64,000 bases of DNA from Affinundibacterium amnicola (GCF_014284275.1 NZ_JACOFU010000001.1:496001-560000), one strand, 5' to 3'; shown: positions 28,914 through 38,468, counted from the first letter of the stretch. Translations and numbers: made by a program. The notes: generated by a model not told the origin, from the sequence alone.

Positions 28914-30686
28914 TTAACTGCCTGTGCGCTCTTGTTTAATCAGCCATTTGCCATCTTGTTTTATCATGGTCAGCGTTTTTCTGCTGGAGGCGGTTAATGC
29001 GCCCGATTGATAATTTTGTCTGAATTTGACTGTTGCGGTATTCCCATCAACAACAATCGTTGGCGTATCAATTTTAACGGTAATTTTCCCTTTACCCTCT
29101 ATTCGCGAACGACGTTCTTCCATCCAAGATTTTCGCGTCTCGCCATTAGGCGTCTGAAAATCCTTTGCGTAATGCGCTAAATAAGCCTTGGTATTTTTGG
29201 CGCTCCATACATTTAGCCAGCGGTTGACAGTTTGTGCAATTTCAGTGTGCGCCTGATTTGCTTTTCCAGAAGAAGATTTTTCTACTTGACTGCTTGTAGT
29301 CGTCTTCTTGTCCGGTTGCGCTGATGACACTTGCGAATTTGTCGGCGGTATCAAGATTTCTTTTGACGCAGTTTGAGCTAGTTCTTTGAGCTGCTCAGGC
29401 TCTACACGCGGTCCTGCAATTTGACTGTTATCCTCGTAAATAATACGCCAGAGATTTGCTTCCTTCATCCAATATTGACGTCGCTTACTTGAGGATACTC
29501 CTCTACTGGTCTGGATATCAACAATAAAATTACTGACAATAATCTCATCGCGGCCCGGGTATTTGAATTGAGATAGCTCTCGAAACTTCATACTTCCAAC
29601 AGGTTTGCTCGTCATTAATGCTTGTTTTGTCAGCCAAGTTAACGCAGGTTCATTCGCCGTATTTTTGAAATTTTTGCTGTACAGCTGTATAGCATTGGCA
29701 GGCGTGTTGGATGCGATATTTTGCTGCCAGCTATCTACTAATTTACGGGCATTGAGTTTTTCGGACTGCCAATTTGCACGTGGAATGAAATTGATTTTCT
29801 CGCTGATAATCACAGGTGTCTTCGTTATATCAACGGTAGCCGCGATCTTCAAAAAATCGGGATTGGAAAGCACGATGCATCCATCAGACGCAAGTGGTGC
29901 GCGGCTGTAATTGGTTGATGGTACGCCATGGAGCCAAATGCCAGAGCCACCTCGACCGTTCAATTTATCCCATTCGTTGGGGTAGTTCAGGGGAAGGGCA
30001 CCCGGTCCGTAAAAGTCCGGAAGTTTGGCGCCTGGGAGTCGATTGGTAATGTAATAAACACCCAAAGGAGTACGTTGATCCCCCTCTTTAAATTTATCCA
30101 TTCCCAGTTTGCCTTGACTGACGTAATAGTCGCTGAGAAGCGTGGGAATGCCGCCTATATTCTCATAAAGATAAAGGCGTGCCCGTTTGGCATCCATCAC
30201 AAGCGAGTAACGCTGTTCTTCGCTCATTTGTAGCAGCACGCTTGGCACAAGATCTTTGTTCGGGCGCTCTGTGATGGCTTTTAAGCGAGCGATTGCTTCT
30301 TCATGTAAGTCTTTAAGCTTGTCATTTGGTGCGTTATTCGCTGCACCAAAGCGCGTTACCGGACGCGTTCGCATGGCAATCAAATCACCACGAATCAGGT
30401 AGGCTAAATGAAAGTTAGGGTAGGCGAGTAAAAGTTCGTCGACTTTTGTTTGTGCTTTATCTAATTCATTATTGGCGAGATGCTTATAGGTTTCAATGAG
30501 CAATAAATCTGGATTTGGTCCAGGTTTGCTACTGCTGACAAATTGAACCTTGTTATTTGGATGGTTATTGCCAAAGGCGAATTCAACTGATCCAAAATAG
30601 AAAAAAGCAGTGAGCGGAATAGATAAAAATGGAATGGCTCCAACAAACCGCGATGTTGGAGCTATGCTACGAGAGAATAAAGACAT
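28914..30686 (-). CDS. L,D-transpeptidase (YkuD) with C-terminal SnoaL-like domain
   Basis: A 590-residue envelope protein. An N-terminal hydrophobic stretch (residues 13-38) serves as signal or anchor. The YkuD catalytic domain spans roughly 155-300 with WLHGVPSTNY (His253) and APLASDGCIVLSNPDF (Cys270), so it can form or exchange peptidoglycan cross-links, or attach proteins to the wall. A second domain (about 480-590) resembles SnoaL/DUF4440-like folds and is nearly repeated at the end of the next gene upstream: YAKDFQTPN, RRSRIEGKGKI and KQDGKWLIKQERTGS. Its ATG overlaps the stop of that TPR gene by one base, so the two are translationally coupled. Confidence 0.88.
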   Translation of the reverse strand: MSLFSRSIAPTSRFVGAIPFLSIPLTAFFYFGSVEFAFGNNHPNNKVQFVSSSKPGPNPDLLLIETYKHLANNELDKAQTKVDELLLAYPNFHLAYLIRGDLIAMRTRPVTRFGAANNAPNDKLKDLHEEAIARLKAITERPNKDLVPSVLLQMSEEQRYSLVMDAKRARLYLYENIGGIPTLLSDYYVSQGKLGMDKFKEGDQRTPLGVYYITNRLPGAKLPDFYGPGALPLNYPNEWDKLNGRGGSGIWLHGVPSTNYSRAPLASDGCIVLSNPDFLKIAATVDITKTPVIISEKINFIPRANWQSEKLNARKLVDSWQQNIASNTPANAIQLYSKNFKNTANEPALTWLTKQALMTSKPVGSMKFRELSQFKYPGRDEIIVSNFIVDIQTSRGVSSSKRRQYWMKEANLWRIIYEDNSQIAGPRVEPEQLKELAQTASKEILIPPTNSQVSSAQPDKKTTTSSQVEKSSSGKANQAHTEIAQTVNRWLNVWSAKNTKAYLAHYAKDFQTPNGETRKSWMEERRSRIEGKGKITVKIDTPTIVVDGNTATVKFRQNYQSGALTASSRKTLTMIKQDGKWLIKQERTGS

Positions 30687-31696
30687 CAGCTACCCGAACG
30701 CTCCTGCTTGATTAGCCATTTGCCATCTTGCTTAGTCAACACTAAGGTTTTTCGACTAGTAGAAGAGAGTCGATCCGAGGTGTAGAATTGTTTGAACTTT
30801 ACGGTTGCAGAATTGCCGTCGATGCTAATGTTAGCATCATCGATACGTACACCAATTTTGCCTTTTCCTTCAATTCTAGAACGACGATCTTCAGCCCAGG
30901 CTGAGCGCGATTGCTTATTGGGTGTTTGAAAATCTTTCGCATAGTAGCCTAGATACTTTGCGACATTTTGGCTACTCCAAGCTTTCGCCCATGCTTCGAC
31001 CACATCAAGCACGACTTCTTTTTCGTTACTCACGGCAGGTTGTTTTGCCACCGCCGTTGCTGGTGCTGTAGTTGTTTTGGGTTCAGCTGCACGGCTGGGC
31101 GGCGCCGCCGCAATGGTTGGTGTATTCGGTATTGTTGCGATTGGTGCTGGATTATTCACCGCTGTTTTCGGGTTTACTCCGCCAGTTGTGTTGCCAATCA
31201 AATTTTTCACTAAATTTAATTTTAGTTTGGCAGTTGGGTTCCCGGAATCAAGTTGCAATGCTTTGTCATAGGATTGGCTAGCCAATTTCGCATAGACATC
31301 GCCCAAATTCTCATGTGCTGTGCCATACGTTGGGTTGGTTCGGATTGCCATTTCCAATGCGGCGCTTGCTTTTAAAAATTGCCCATTCGATGCGTATAAA
31401 ACAGCAAGATTATTATATGGCTCTGGCAGTTCTGGATAGTCATCCGTTAACTTGCTAAAGATGGTGATGGCTTCTGCCTGTTTATTTTGTTCAGTTAAGA
31501 TGATGCCTTTCAAGAAGCGCATTTGTGCGTCTTTAGGTCGTTGTGCCAACACCGCATCAATCTTTTTAATGGCTTCATTGAGTTGCCCGGCCTTATAAAG
31601 CTTTCCAGCATCACTTGCGTCATCTGCAAACGCAAGCGGGGATAAACCAATGGTGAGAGCAATTGCAGCAAATGCGGTTTTTATTGAATGTCGCAT
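30686..31696 (-). CDS. Exported TPR protein with C-terminal SnoaL-like domain
   Basis: A 336-residue periplasmic protein with a signal peptide (MRHSIKTAFAAIALTIGLSPLAFA). Tandem TPR repeats fill residues 30-175 (KLYKAGQLNEAIKKIDAVLA, LPEPYNNLAVLYASNGQFLK), followed by an Ala/Pro/Thr-rich linker and a domain at 226-336 that matches the end of the coupled L,D-transpeptidase. It probably acts as a scaffold or regulator of that enzyme. It is the first gene of the TPR-ldt-ppiA-ppiB-lpxH minus-strand group. Homologues in Burkholderiales are usually annotated only as TPR proteins. Confidence 0.87.
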   Translation of the reverse strand: MRHSIKTAFAAIALTIGLSPLAFADDASDAGKLYKAGQLNEAIKKIDAVLAQRPKDAQMRFLKGIILTEQNKQAEAITIFSKLTDDYPELPEPYNNLAVLYASNGQFLKASAALEMAIRTNPTYGTAHENLGDVYAKLASQSYDKALQLDSGNPTAKLKLNLVKNLIGNTTGGVNPKTAVNNPAPIATIPNTPTIAAAPPSRAAEPKTTTAPATAVAKQPAVSNEKEVVLDVVEAWAKAWSSQNVAKYLGYYAKDFQTPNKQSRSAWAEDRRSRIEGKGKIGVRIDDANISIDGNSATVKFKQFYTSDRLSSTSRKTLVLTKQDGKWLIKQERSGS

Positions 31697-32170
31697 AATT
31701 TAACTTAATGTCTTTTCTAATAATTAGTCTTTGGAGATCGATTGAAATCGCAATTTTGTTTGCTAAATTGGTCAGGCGCAATCTTAACAAATAAACTTGG
31801 GCTCGCGTTGCAGAGTTTGTCATATTGAAGCGAAAAAGTAAGATTGTTCTCATGATTGATACGAAAATTTGGACTGTTCGTATACAAACCGTGTGTCGTC
31901 TTGATTTTTCGGTATAGAAGACTACCTAGTTTGATTTTTTCTGATGATCCGAATGGCAATTTGAATGCGATTAATCTTTTAATTTAATTATTTGTTTAAT
32001 GCATGATTTTAAACTTCTTGGTGAAGCTAAAGGCAAAATTAGTCCTTTCCGGGGCTTTATCATGTAAAATTAACGGTTTTCTTGAATCCTTATAACCACG
32101 GCATGTTGTTATAAAAGATATTGGCTAGATGGTGCGCGCAGTATAGTTTTGTATTACGGAAGATCAATAA
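31697..32170. other. Divergent intergenic region between TPR gene and DNA glycosylase
   Basis: 474 AT-rich bases holding the promoters of two divergent units. No RNA gene, repeat or open frame is convincing, and no -35/-10 pair stands out. In related genomes, as I recall the usual order, cysS sits at this place ahead of the glycosylase; it is absent here. Confidence 0.45.
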
Positions 32171-32827
32171 ATGAATAAAAATAGTCACGTCCGTAGTAAT
32201 GTCGAATTGCATGTCCCAGAATATTGGGAAAGCGCAAAAATAGAGCTCATGAAGCGTGATCGTATTTTGCGCAAGTTGATTCCGCAATTCGGAGATTTGT
32301 ATTTGCTAGGTCGAGATGATCCTTTCACGACACTAACGCGCTCGATCATTGCGCAGCAGATTTCAGGTACCTCTGCCAACGTTTTGTGGGAAAAGTATTT
32401 AACTGTTTGTCCAAAGTCTAACCCTGCCGAGGTGATCAGTGCTGGTAAAGAGCGTTTATTAGATGCAGGTTTGTCGAAGCGCAAAACAGACTATATTCTT
32501 GATTTGGCTGGCCACTTTAAAGATGGTAGGGTGCACGTTGATAATTGGGTCGACATGAGTGACGAAGCTGTTATCTCTGAACTGATCCAAATACGAGGCA
32601 TTAGTCGATGGACTGCTGAAATGTTTTTGATTTTTAATTTGTTACGCCCTAATATCTTGCCTTTGGATGATGTGGGGCTAGTAAGCGGTATTAGTAAGAA
32701 CTATTTTTCCTGTGAGCCTGTTTCACGCATTGATATTCGTGAAGTCGCAGCAAATTGGGAACCTTGGCGTACTGTCGCGACATGGTATATGTGGCGAAGT
32801 TTGGATGAAAAAAATAGCTTAACTTGA
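32171..32827 (+). CDS. DNA-3-methyladenine glycosylase II-type (HhH-GPD)
   Basis: A 218-residue base-excision glycosylase that removes alkylated purines. It has the helix-hairpin-helix element in LIQIRGISRWTAEMFLIF (about 139-155) followed by the Gly/Pro...Asp loop with catalytic Asp166/167 in NILPLDDVGL. TRSIIAQQISGTSAN is the conserved first helix pair. It is shorter than E. coli AlkA (282 residues) because it lacks the N-terminal beta domain, matching the short bacterial AlkA/Mag forms. It lies 49 bases ahead of accA, an arrangement seen in Burkholderiales. Confidence 0.9.
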   Translation: MNKNSHVRSNVELHVPEYWESAKIELMKRDRILRKLIPQFGDLYLLGRDDPFTTLTRSIIAQQISGTSANVLWEKYLTVCPKSNPAEVISAGKERLLDAGLSKRKTDYILDLAGHFKDGRVHVDNWVDMSDEAVISELIQIRGISRWTAEMFLIFNLLRPNILPLDDVGLVSGISKNYFSCEPVSRIDIREVAANWEPWRTVATWYMWRSLDEKNSLT

Positions 32828-32876
32828 TTAATCAAGCTTATTTCTTTAACTCGTGTGGAATTTTTAAGGAGGCACG

Positions 32877-33851
32877 ATGACTAAAACGACATTCCTGGGA
32901 TTTGAGCAGTCTATTGCTGAACTCGAAACAAAAATTGAAGAGTTGCGCTTTGTGCAAGATGACTCTGCGGTCGATATTTCGGAAGAAATTGATCGCCTCT
33001 CTCAGAAAAGCCAGATGTTGACCAAAGATATCTATGCCAAGCTAACCCCATGGCAAGTATCTCAAATCTCTCGCCATCCACAGCGTCCATACACCTTAGA
33101 TTACATTTCTCAAATATTTACTGACTTCCATGAATTGCATGGCGATCGCGCGTTTGCGGATGATTTAGCGATTGTGGGTGGTTTAGCACGTTTTAATGGT
33201 CAGGCGTGTATGGTGATTGGTCATCAAAAAGGACGCGATACAAAAGAACGCGCAATGCGTAATTTTGGTATGCCTAAACCTGAAGGCTATCGCAAAGCGA
33301 TGCGTTTGATGAAATTGGCAGAAAAATTTGATATTCCCGTGTTTACCTTTGTTGACACAACTGGTGCGTGGCCGGGTATCGATGCAGAAGAGCGCGGACA
33401 ATCAGAAGCGATCGGCCACAATTTATATGTCATGGCTGAACTTAAAGTCCCTTTGATTGCGACCATTATCGGCGAAGGCGGTTCTGGTGGTGCGCTTGCT
33501 TTAGCGGTTGGCGATGCTGTCTTGATGCTTCAGTACGCAACGTATTCGGTTATTTCTCCAGAAGGCTGTGCGTCTATTTTGTGGAAGACTTCCGAGCGTG
33601 CGTCCGATGCCGCTGAAGCCTTAGGCCTGACTGCAAATCGCTTAAAAGCTATGGGATTAATCGATAAAATCATTAATGAACCATTAGGTGGCGCACATCG
33701 AGATCCTAAGCAAATGTGTGCTTTAGTTAAACGTGCATTAGCGGATACGCTTCGTCAGTTCCAAGGGATGAAAACCAAGGAGCTGCTGGCGAATCGGCAT
33801 GAGAAGTTGATGAGTTACGGCAAATTTAAGGAAACCAGAGTTTCTGAATGA
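32877..33851 (+). CDS. accA: Acetyl-CoA carboxylase carboxyltransferase subunit alpha
   Basis: Forms the carboxyltransferase with AccD and transfers CO2 from carboxybiotin to acetyl-CoA for fatty acid synthesis. The 324-residue length is standard. The coiled N-terminal region ([12 protein letters not shown]) and the crotonase-like core with [38 protein letters not shown] and [17 protein letters not shown] are intact. A strong ribosome site (AAGGAGG) lies 6 bases before the ATG. Its stop overlaps the tilS start (ATGA), so the two are coupled. Confidence 0.97.
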   Translation: MTKTTFLGFEQSIAELETKIEELRFVQDDSAVDISEEIDRLSQKSQMLTKDIYAKLTPWQVSQISRHPQRPYTLDYISQIFTDFHELHGDRAFADDLAIVGGLARFNGQACMVIGHQKGRDTKERAMRNFGMPKPEGYRKAMRLMKLAEKFDIPVFTFVDTTGAWPGIDAEERGQSEAIGHNLYVMAELKVPLIATIIGEGGSGGALALAVGDAVLMLQYATYSVISPEGCASILWKTSERASDAAEALGLTANRLKAMGLIDKIINEPLGGAHRDPKQMCALVKRALADTLRQFQGMKTKELLANRHEKLMSYGKFKETRVSE

Positions 33852-35257
33852 GCACAATGCACTGCCAAAGTGCCGAAGACTTAGCGCAAATATTCTTTGC
33901 TAAACTCACTAGCATTATTCAAACACAAGGTCTTGATTGCAGGCAAACTGGTATCGCAGTTGCTTTCAGTGGAGGCCTTGATTCTACGGTACTTCTCGCA
34001 TTGACTTCGCGTTATGCGACGCAAAACCAAATTCCTGTCTTTGCCTATCACGTCAATCACGGACTGAGTTCAAATGCGCAGCAATGGCAACAGCATTGCG
34101 CGCAAATTTGCGAAGAACTGAATGTTCAATATCGATGTGAATTAATTTCTGTTAAGAACGAAGGACAGGGGATAGAGGCGGTCGCCCGGCAGAAGCGTTA
34201 CCAAGCTTTGGGACGTATGTGCGAACTGGATCAGGTAAGCTTGCTGTTAGTTGCCCATCATCTAGATGATCAAGCTGAAACCATGTTGATGCAATTGTTT
34301 CGTGGTACTGGGCTTCGCGGGCTGTCTGGCATGGATGAGTGCAATTTTGCGCCAACGCTGCTTGGAACGAAACTGACGCTACTTGGACGTCCTCTATTGT
34401 CTCGATCAAAGCTGGATATACAAAATTATGCAGTGGCGAATCGGTTAGTCAATGTGGAAGACGAGTCTAATCTGGATACGGGTTACACGCGTAATGTTGT
34501 ACGACTTCGTTTAATGCCCTTGATCGAAGAATTGTTTCCCGGCTTCCCAACACGGTTGATGCGAACATCGCAGCATGTGCGCGCTGCTCAGCATCTGTTG
34601 GATGAGATTGCTGCTGATGATTTGATTCGTTGCGGTCAGGATAATGTGCTGAATTTGACGCAGATGAATCAACTGGATTCAGACCGGGCAACCCACTTGT
34701 TTCGTTATTGGTTGTCTCGCAATTTAGTACAACTTCCATCGACCTCAAAAATTGCAGAAATTCAAGCGCAGCTATGGACTGCGCGGGACGATGCGCGTGT
34801 GCAGATTCGTCATGGCCATTTTTCGATTTGCCGATATCAGCATAAAATTTATCTCATTGATCATCAGAATGTGAGTGCTCATCAAGGCGAGCTGAGTTTT
34901 ATTTGGAACGGGGAAGAGTCTATATATTTTCCTGAACTTAAAGGGATATTGAGATTTCACCCTGGTGACAGTGGCGTTGCTGTTAATACTCTGCGAGAGT
35001 CTACGATGGTGATTCGCCAACGCCAAGTTGGGGCGCGTTTGCGACTGGGGAAAAATCGACCATCTCGTGACCTAAAGAGTCACTTTCAAACTGCCAAGAT
35101 TCCATTTTGGCAGCGAGAAAAATTACCTTATATTTATATTGAAGACCAACTATTCTTTGTTGGCTTGCTTGGGATGGATGCTGCATTTATTGAGTCGAAG
35201 GCGGCGGAATCTGGCGGTGACGATATTAAAATTGAATTGATTTGGGTTCCAGATTGA
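33848..35257 (+). CDS. tilS: tRNA(Ile)-lysidine synthase TilS
   Basis: Modifies C34 of tRNA-Ile(CAU) to lysidine, which converts both its codon and its amino acid identity and is essential. It has 469 residues. The PP-loop [14 protein letters not shown] near residue 40, [31 protein letters not shown] and NVEDESN follow the family, and the C-terminal domain [21 protein letters not shown] binds the tRNA acceptor. It overlaps accA by 4 bases. A dnaQ-like gene follows after 45 bases. Confidence 0.95.
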   Translation: MSTMHCQSAEDLAQIFFAKLTSIIQTQGLDCRQTGIAVAFSGGLDSTVLLALTSRYATQNQIPVFAYHVNHGLSSNAQQWQQHCAQICEELNVQYRCELISVKNEGQGIEAVARQKRYQALGRMCELDQVSLLLVAHHLDDQAETMLMQLFRGTGLRGLSGMDECNFAPTLLGTKLTLLGRPLLSRSKLDIQNYAVANRLVNVEDESNLDTGYTRNVVRLRLMPLIEELFPGFPTRLMRTSQHVRAAQHLLDEIAADDLIRCGQDNVLNLTQMNQLDSDRATHLFRYWLSRNLVQLPSTSKIAEIQAQLWTARDDARVQIRHGHFSICRYQHKIYLIDHQNVSAHQGELSFIWNGEESIYFPELKGILRFHPGDSGVAVNTLRESTMVIRQRQVGARLRLGKNRPSRDLKSHFQTAKIPFWQREKLPYIYIEDQLFFVGLLGMDAAFIESKAAESGGDDIKIELIWVPD

Positions 35258-35302
35258 TATGTGTGTTTGATGTGTGTAAATAATTGAGAGTTGAGTTTGA
35301 CA

Positions 35303-36031
35303 ATGACTAGACAAATTGTTCTTGATACTGAGACAACAGGTTTGAATCCTCGATTAGGAAATCGTGTAATTGAGATAGGTTGTGTTGAGTTAGTCAACCG
35401 CAAGCTTACAGGTAATAATTTTCATCGGTACATAAACCCAGAGCGAGATTCCGAGGAGGGCGCTTTGGCAGTGCATGGTTTAACGACTGAGTTTTTAAGC
35501 GATAAACCGACGTTTGCTAATGTGGCAGACGAATTCCTAGAATTTGTGCGTGGTGCCGAATTGGTTATTCATAATGCCCCATTTGATATGGGGTTTCTGA
35601 ATGCTGAATTTGAAAAATTAGGGCTAGGCAAGTTAGATATCTACGTTGATGGTGTGGTCGATACTCTTGTTCAAGCGAAGGAATTGCATCCAGGGAAGCG
35701 AAACTCTTTGGATGCTTTGTGTGATCGTTATGAGATTTCCAATTCGCATCGTAAGTTGCACGGCGCATTACTTGACGCTGAGTTACTGGCGGATGTTTTT
35801 TTGGCGATGTCGCGTGGGCAAAATAGCTTTAGTATCGAAGTTGAACCTGAAGCACAAGTCGTCGTTGTAGATACCATTGAGTTAGATGAGCAGGATAGAC
35901 ATGTTGCGATATTGTTTGCGGATGAGCATGAGCAGCGCGCGCATGCCGATTTGATTTTAGATATTGGGAAGGCATCGCAAGGAAACTGCGCCTGGCAGCT
36001 GGACTCAGCCTTGGATTCAACTCAAACCTAA
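35303..36031 (+). CDS. dnaQ: DNA polymerase III epsilon subunit (3'-5' proofreading exonuclease)
   Basis: A 242-residue DEDDh exonuclease. Exo I is VLDTETTGLNP (Asp8, Glu10), Exo II HNAPFDMGFLNAEF and Exo III HGALLDAELLADVFL (His153, Asp158). QNSFSI near residue 173 fits a sliding-clamp binding motif. Length and motifs match the replicative proofreading subunit of beta- and gammaproteobacteria. The ATG at 35303 follows GTTGAG closely and gives MTRQIVLDTET, the usual start. rnhA, the common partner, is not adjacent. A terminator 170 bases downstream closes the unit. Confidence 0.93.
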   Translation: MTRQIVLDTETTGLNPRLGNRVIEIGCVELVNRKLTGNNFHRYINPERDSEEGALAVHGLTTEFLSDKPTFANVADEFLEFVRGAELVIHNAPFDMGFLNAEFEKLGLGKLDIYVDGVVDTLVQAKELHPGKRNSLDALCDRYEISNSHRKLHGALLDAELLADVFLAMSRGQNSFSIEVEPEAQVVVVDTIELDEQDRHVAILFADEHEQRAHADLILDIGKASQGNCAWQLDSALDSTQT

Positions 36032-36202
36032 TTTATTCAGCTAACTTTTTCATGCTTTACAAGCATTTTTAAATTCAGTGAAACATTCTCAAAAATTGCT
36101 AAGTGTTTGGAAATCCATTTCGACTTCGTTCGAGTATCAATTTTTAATGTTGATTTAATATTGTTCGACGAAAAACCAACATAATTTATTAAAATATTTC
36201 TT

Positions 36203-36231
36203 ATCGCCACCCTAAAGTGGCGATTTTTTTT
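36203..36231 (+). terminator. Intrinsic terminator ahead of the flagellar island
   Basis: ATCGCCAC (36203-36210) pairs with GTGGCGAT (36217-36224) around CCTAAA, followed by a run of eight T. It ends the accA-tilS-dnaQ unit, so flhDC needs its own promoter. Confidence 0.92.
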
Positions 36232-36290
36232 GCCGTTAATCTAAATAAGTGATGTAAGAAAAAAAGTTTAAAAATATTTCGTGCGAACCC

Positions 36291-36317
36291 TAAAGTTTTC
36301 TAAAGTTGTGCCGATAA
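36291..36317 (+). promoter_or_regulatory. Perfect sigma-28 (FliA) promoter upstream of flhDC
   Basis: TAAAGTTT at 36291-36298, exactly 11 bases, then GCCGATAA at 36310-36317: a full match to the enterobacterial FliA consensus. It lies in the 577-base gap after the dnaQ terminator and 291 bases ahead of flhD. TAAAGTT is repeated at 36301. No gene lies between it and flhD, so flhDC is the likely target. The rest of the gap (36318-36608) is AT-rich and shows no other feature, though the long leader could hold CsrA or regulator sites. Confidence 0.8.
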
Positions 36318-36608
36318 TGTTTATAGAAGTTAAGAGATAATCTTTCTCTTGTTTAGTAAGTGCTTGTTTTTACAGTGTTTATTTGACTTAGCTTTATTTT
36401 GTCTTAGACAAAACTATCAAATTAAAAGTCGTTAAATTTTTAATGGCTTATCTAAAATAATCCAAAGTAGGATGAACTCCTATTGGATTTTTCTCGTTTT
36501 TCCGCATTCAATTCCCTAGTTTCGCTGATACACCCATTTTTCGCTAAGCACCACAATCTATCTCACTGGCAACACATTTCGCTAGGGCAAATAAGTGGGA
36601 GTGCAAAA

Positions 36609-36926
36609 ATGACACCAAATGACATGATGGCTGAGATCCGTGACGCAAATTTAAGCTACTTGATGCTTGCGCAACAAATGATCCGTTCTGACAAGGCAAC
36701 TGCAATTTTCCGCTTGGGTATTAGTAAGGAAATTGCTGATTTGATTGAGGGAATGAATAATTCGCAAATATTGAAATTGGCAGGTTCCAACATGATGCTT
36801 GCTCGTTTCCGTTTCGAGGATAGTGCGATTCTCTGTATGCTGACAAATTACAATAAAGAACGCAGCCTGGCACATTCTCACGCAGCTATTTTGATGGCTG
36901 GTCAAAAAGTAGAAGAAATCGCTTAA
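36609..36926 (+). CDS. flhD: Flagellar master regulator FlhD
   Basis: With FlhC it forms the FlhD4C2 activator of early flagellar promoters with sigma-70. It has 105 residues, in line with betaproteobacterial FlhD. The characteristic blocks MTPNDMMAEIRDANLSYLML, RSDKATAIFRLGIS and NSQILKLAGSNMMLARFR are present. An in-frame open stretch runs 126 bases further upstream, but the ATG at 36609 is preceded by GGGAG (36597-36601) and gives the family N terminus. flhC follows 35 bases downstream. Confidence 0.96.
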   Translation: MTPNDMMAEIRDANLSYLMLAQQMIRSDKATAIFRLGISKEIADLIEGMNNSQILKLAGSNMMLARFRFEDSAILCMLTNYNKERSLAHSHAAILMAGQKVEEIA

Positions 36927-36961
36927 TTAGTTTTTTGGTTTGAATTTAATCGAGGTGTGAC

Positions 36962-37513
36962 ATGGCAACGAAAAGTATCGTAAATGAAGCTAATGAAATT
37001 CAGTTGGCGGTTGATTTGGTGAAATTGGGTGCGCGTTTGCAGTTACTTGAATCTGAAACCTCTCTTTCTAGAGAGCGCTTGTTGAAGATTTATAAGGAGC
37101 TTAAGGGTGTCTCTCCTCCAAAGGGGATGTTGCCTTTTTCGACGGATTGGTTTGTCACGTGGCAGCCTAATATTCACTCTTCATTATTTATGAATATTTT
37201 CAAGTATCTGCGTGATCATGCAGATATTGATGGTATTCATGCGGTTGTTAAAGCCTATAAGCTCTATCAGGAGCAAATGCCAACGCCAGAAGGTGAAGAG
37301 CCAGTGCTGTCACTGACACGTGCTTGGACTTTGGTTCGCTTTTTTGAGGGAAATATGCTTTCTTTCGTTAAGTGTACTCATTGCGGTGGTCAATTTGTTG
37401 GGCATTCTCTCGATTTGCATGATCATTATGCTTGTGGGCTTTGCCATATGCCATCGCGTGCAGGTAAGACCAAAAAACAGCGTGCTTTGGATGCTGAGCG
37501 AGTGTTAAATTAA
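36962..37513 (+). CDS. flhC: Flagellar master regulator FlhC
   Basis: The DNA-contacting partner of FlhD. The 183 residues include the zinc-binding cysteines Cys138, Cys141, Cys158 and Cys161 (CTHCGG and CGLC), which line up with those of E. coli FlhC. The N-terminal AVDLVKLGARLQLLESETSL and RAWTLVRFFEGNML blocks are conserved. GAGGTGTGAC just before the ATG supplies the ribosome site. The operon continues into a methyltransferase gene and the motAB stator genes. Confidence 0.97.
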   Translation: MATKSIVNEANEIQLAVDLVKLGARLQLLESETSLSRERLLKIYKELKGVSPPKGMLPFSTDWFVTWQPNIHSSLFMNIFKYLRDHADIDGIHAVVKAYKLYQEQMPTPEGEEPVLSLTRAWTLVRFFEGNMLSFVKCTHCGGQFVGHSLDLHDHYACGLCHMPSRAGKTKKQRALDAERVLN

Positions 37514-37582
37514 TAGATTGTAGGTTCAAGCTTGATTTCTAATGATATGATTTTATGAGGGTAATCATGTGAGGTAAATGCT

Positions 37583-38335
37583 TTGAAGCTTTCAGTTGGA
37601 ATTCGTTCCTTGATTCTACAATTGGGTTCGTTGGCTATAACATTTATAGTTTTAAGCCTAATCAAATTAAAGCTTCAGGTCTCTTTTTCAGTTTTATCCC
37701 TCTTGTTCTGGCATGCTTCTCTGGCTGCTTTCGTCACCCTGCTATTAAGATTTGATTGGTGGTGGGCTCCGATTCAGTTCGCTTTTCCCCTTCTTGCTTA
37801 TTTCTTGTTTCAGCAGCAAATATCTCCTCATTTCTATTTGGGTATATTGCTCGCTTCTTCTCTCCTTTTTTGGTCAACATACAGAACGCAAGTTCCCTAT
37901 TTCCCATCAAGATCAGAACTTTTAAATCCGGTGCTAGATGCACTATCTGATGTTGATGATCTTCGATTTGTTGATATCGGGAGCGGGATGGGGGGGCTTC
38001 TTATTAAGTTATCAGAGCGGCGAGTTGATGGGCAATTTGTTGGGATAGAAATTGCACCATTACCGTGGCTGATCAGTTTCTTGAGAGGGAAGGTGAGTCG
38101 TTCAAATGTGAGATTTGCATTGGGTAATTTTTATCAGCTGGATCTTTCGCAATTTAATGTGGTTTTTTGTTATTTATCCCCGGCTGCAATGTTAACTGTA
38201 TGGCAGAAAGTGAAGTCTGAAATGGCGCCAGGTTCACTTTTCTTAAGCTATGAGTTTATTGTTCCCGATGTAACACCGGATATCGTTGTGAAAATTGAGT
38301 TTGGCGGAGTATATTTATATGGCTGGCGCATATAA
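37583..38335 (+). CDS. Membrane-anchored SAM-dependent methyltransferase-like protein
   Basis: A 250-residue protein of two parts. Residues 1-105 hold about four hydrophobic segments (for example LAITFIVLSLIKL and YLGILLASSLLFW). Residues 125-250 form a class I methyltransferase fold with motif I FVDIGSGMGGLLIKL and a second-strand acidic residue in GQFVGIEIAPL; FCYLSPAAM could be motif IV. The start is a TTG at 37583 with a weak ribosome site. It sits between flhC and motA, on the same strand, so it is expressed with the flagellar regulators. Its substrate is unknown; methylation of an envelope lipid, quinone or flagellar protein are all possible. Confidence 0.72.
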   Translation: MKLSVGIRSLILQLGSLAITFIVLSLIKLKLQVSFSVLSLLFWHASLAAFVTLLLRFDWWWAPIQFAFPLLAYFLFQQQISPHFYLGILLASSLLFWSTYRTQVPYFPSRSELLNPVLDALSDVDDLRFVDIGSGMGGLLIKLSERRVDGQFVGIEIAPLPWLISFLRGKVSRSNVRFALGNFYQLDLSQFNVVFCYLSPAAMLTVWQKVKSEMAPGSLFLSYEFIVPDVTPDIVVKIEFGGVYLYGWRI

Positions 38336-38468
38336 TGAAACAACAAAAATATATTTTTTGGGCAATATCGGGGAAAATGTTGCCTAATGTTATGAGATCG
38401 CTGGTATTCTTGAGTTGTTGCTCGAATGAGTAGATTGTCGAGTTCATACTGATTAAGGAGTTTAACTC

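Noticed and set aside
36483..36608. In-frame extension of flhD upstream by 42 codons
   Set aside because: FlhD proteins begin at the downstream ATG, which has GGGAG at the right distance; the extension looks like translated leader.
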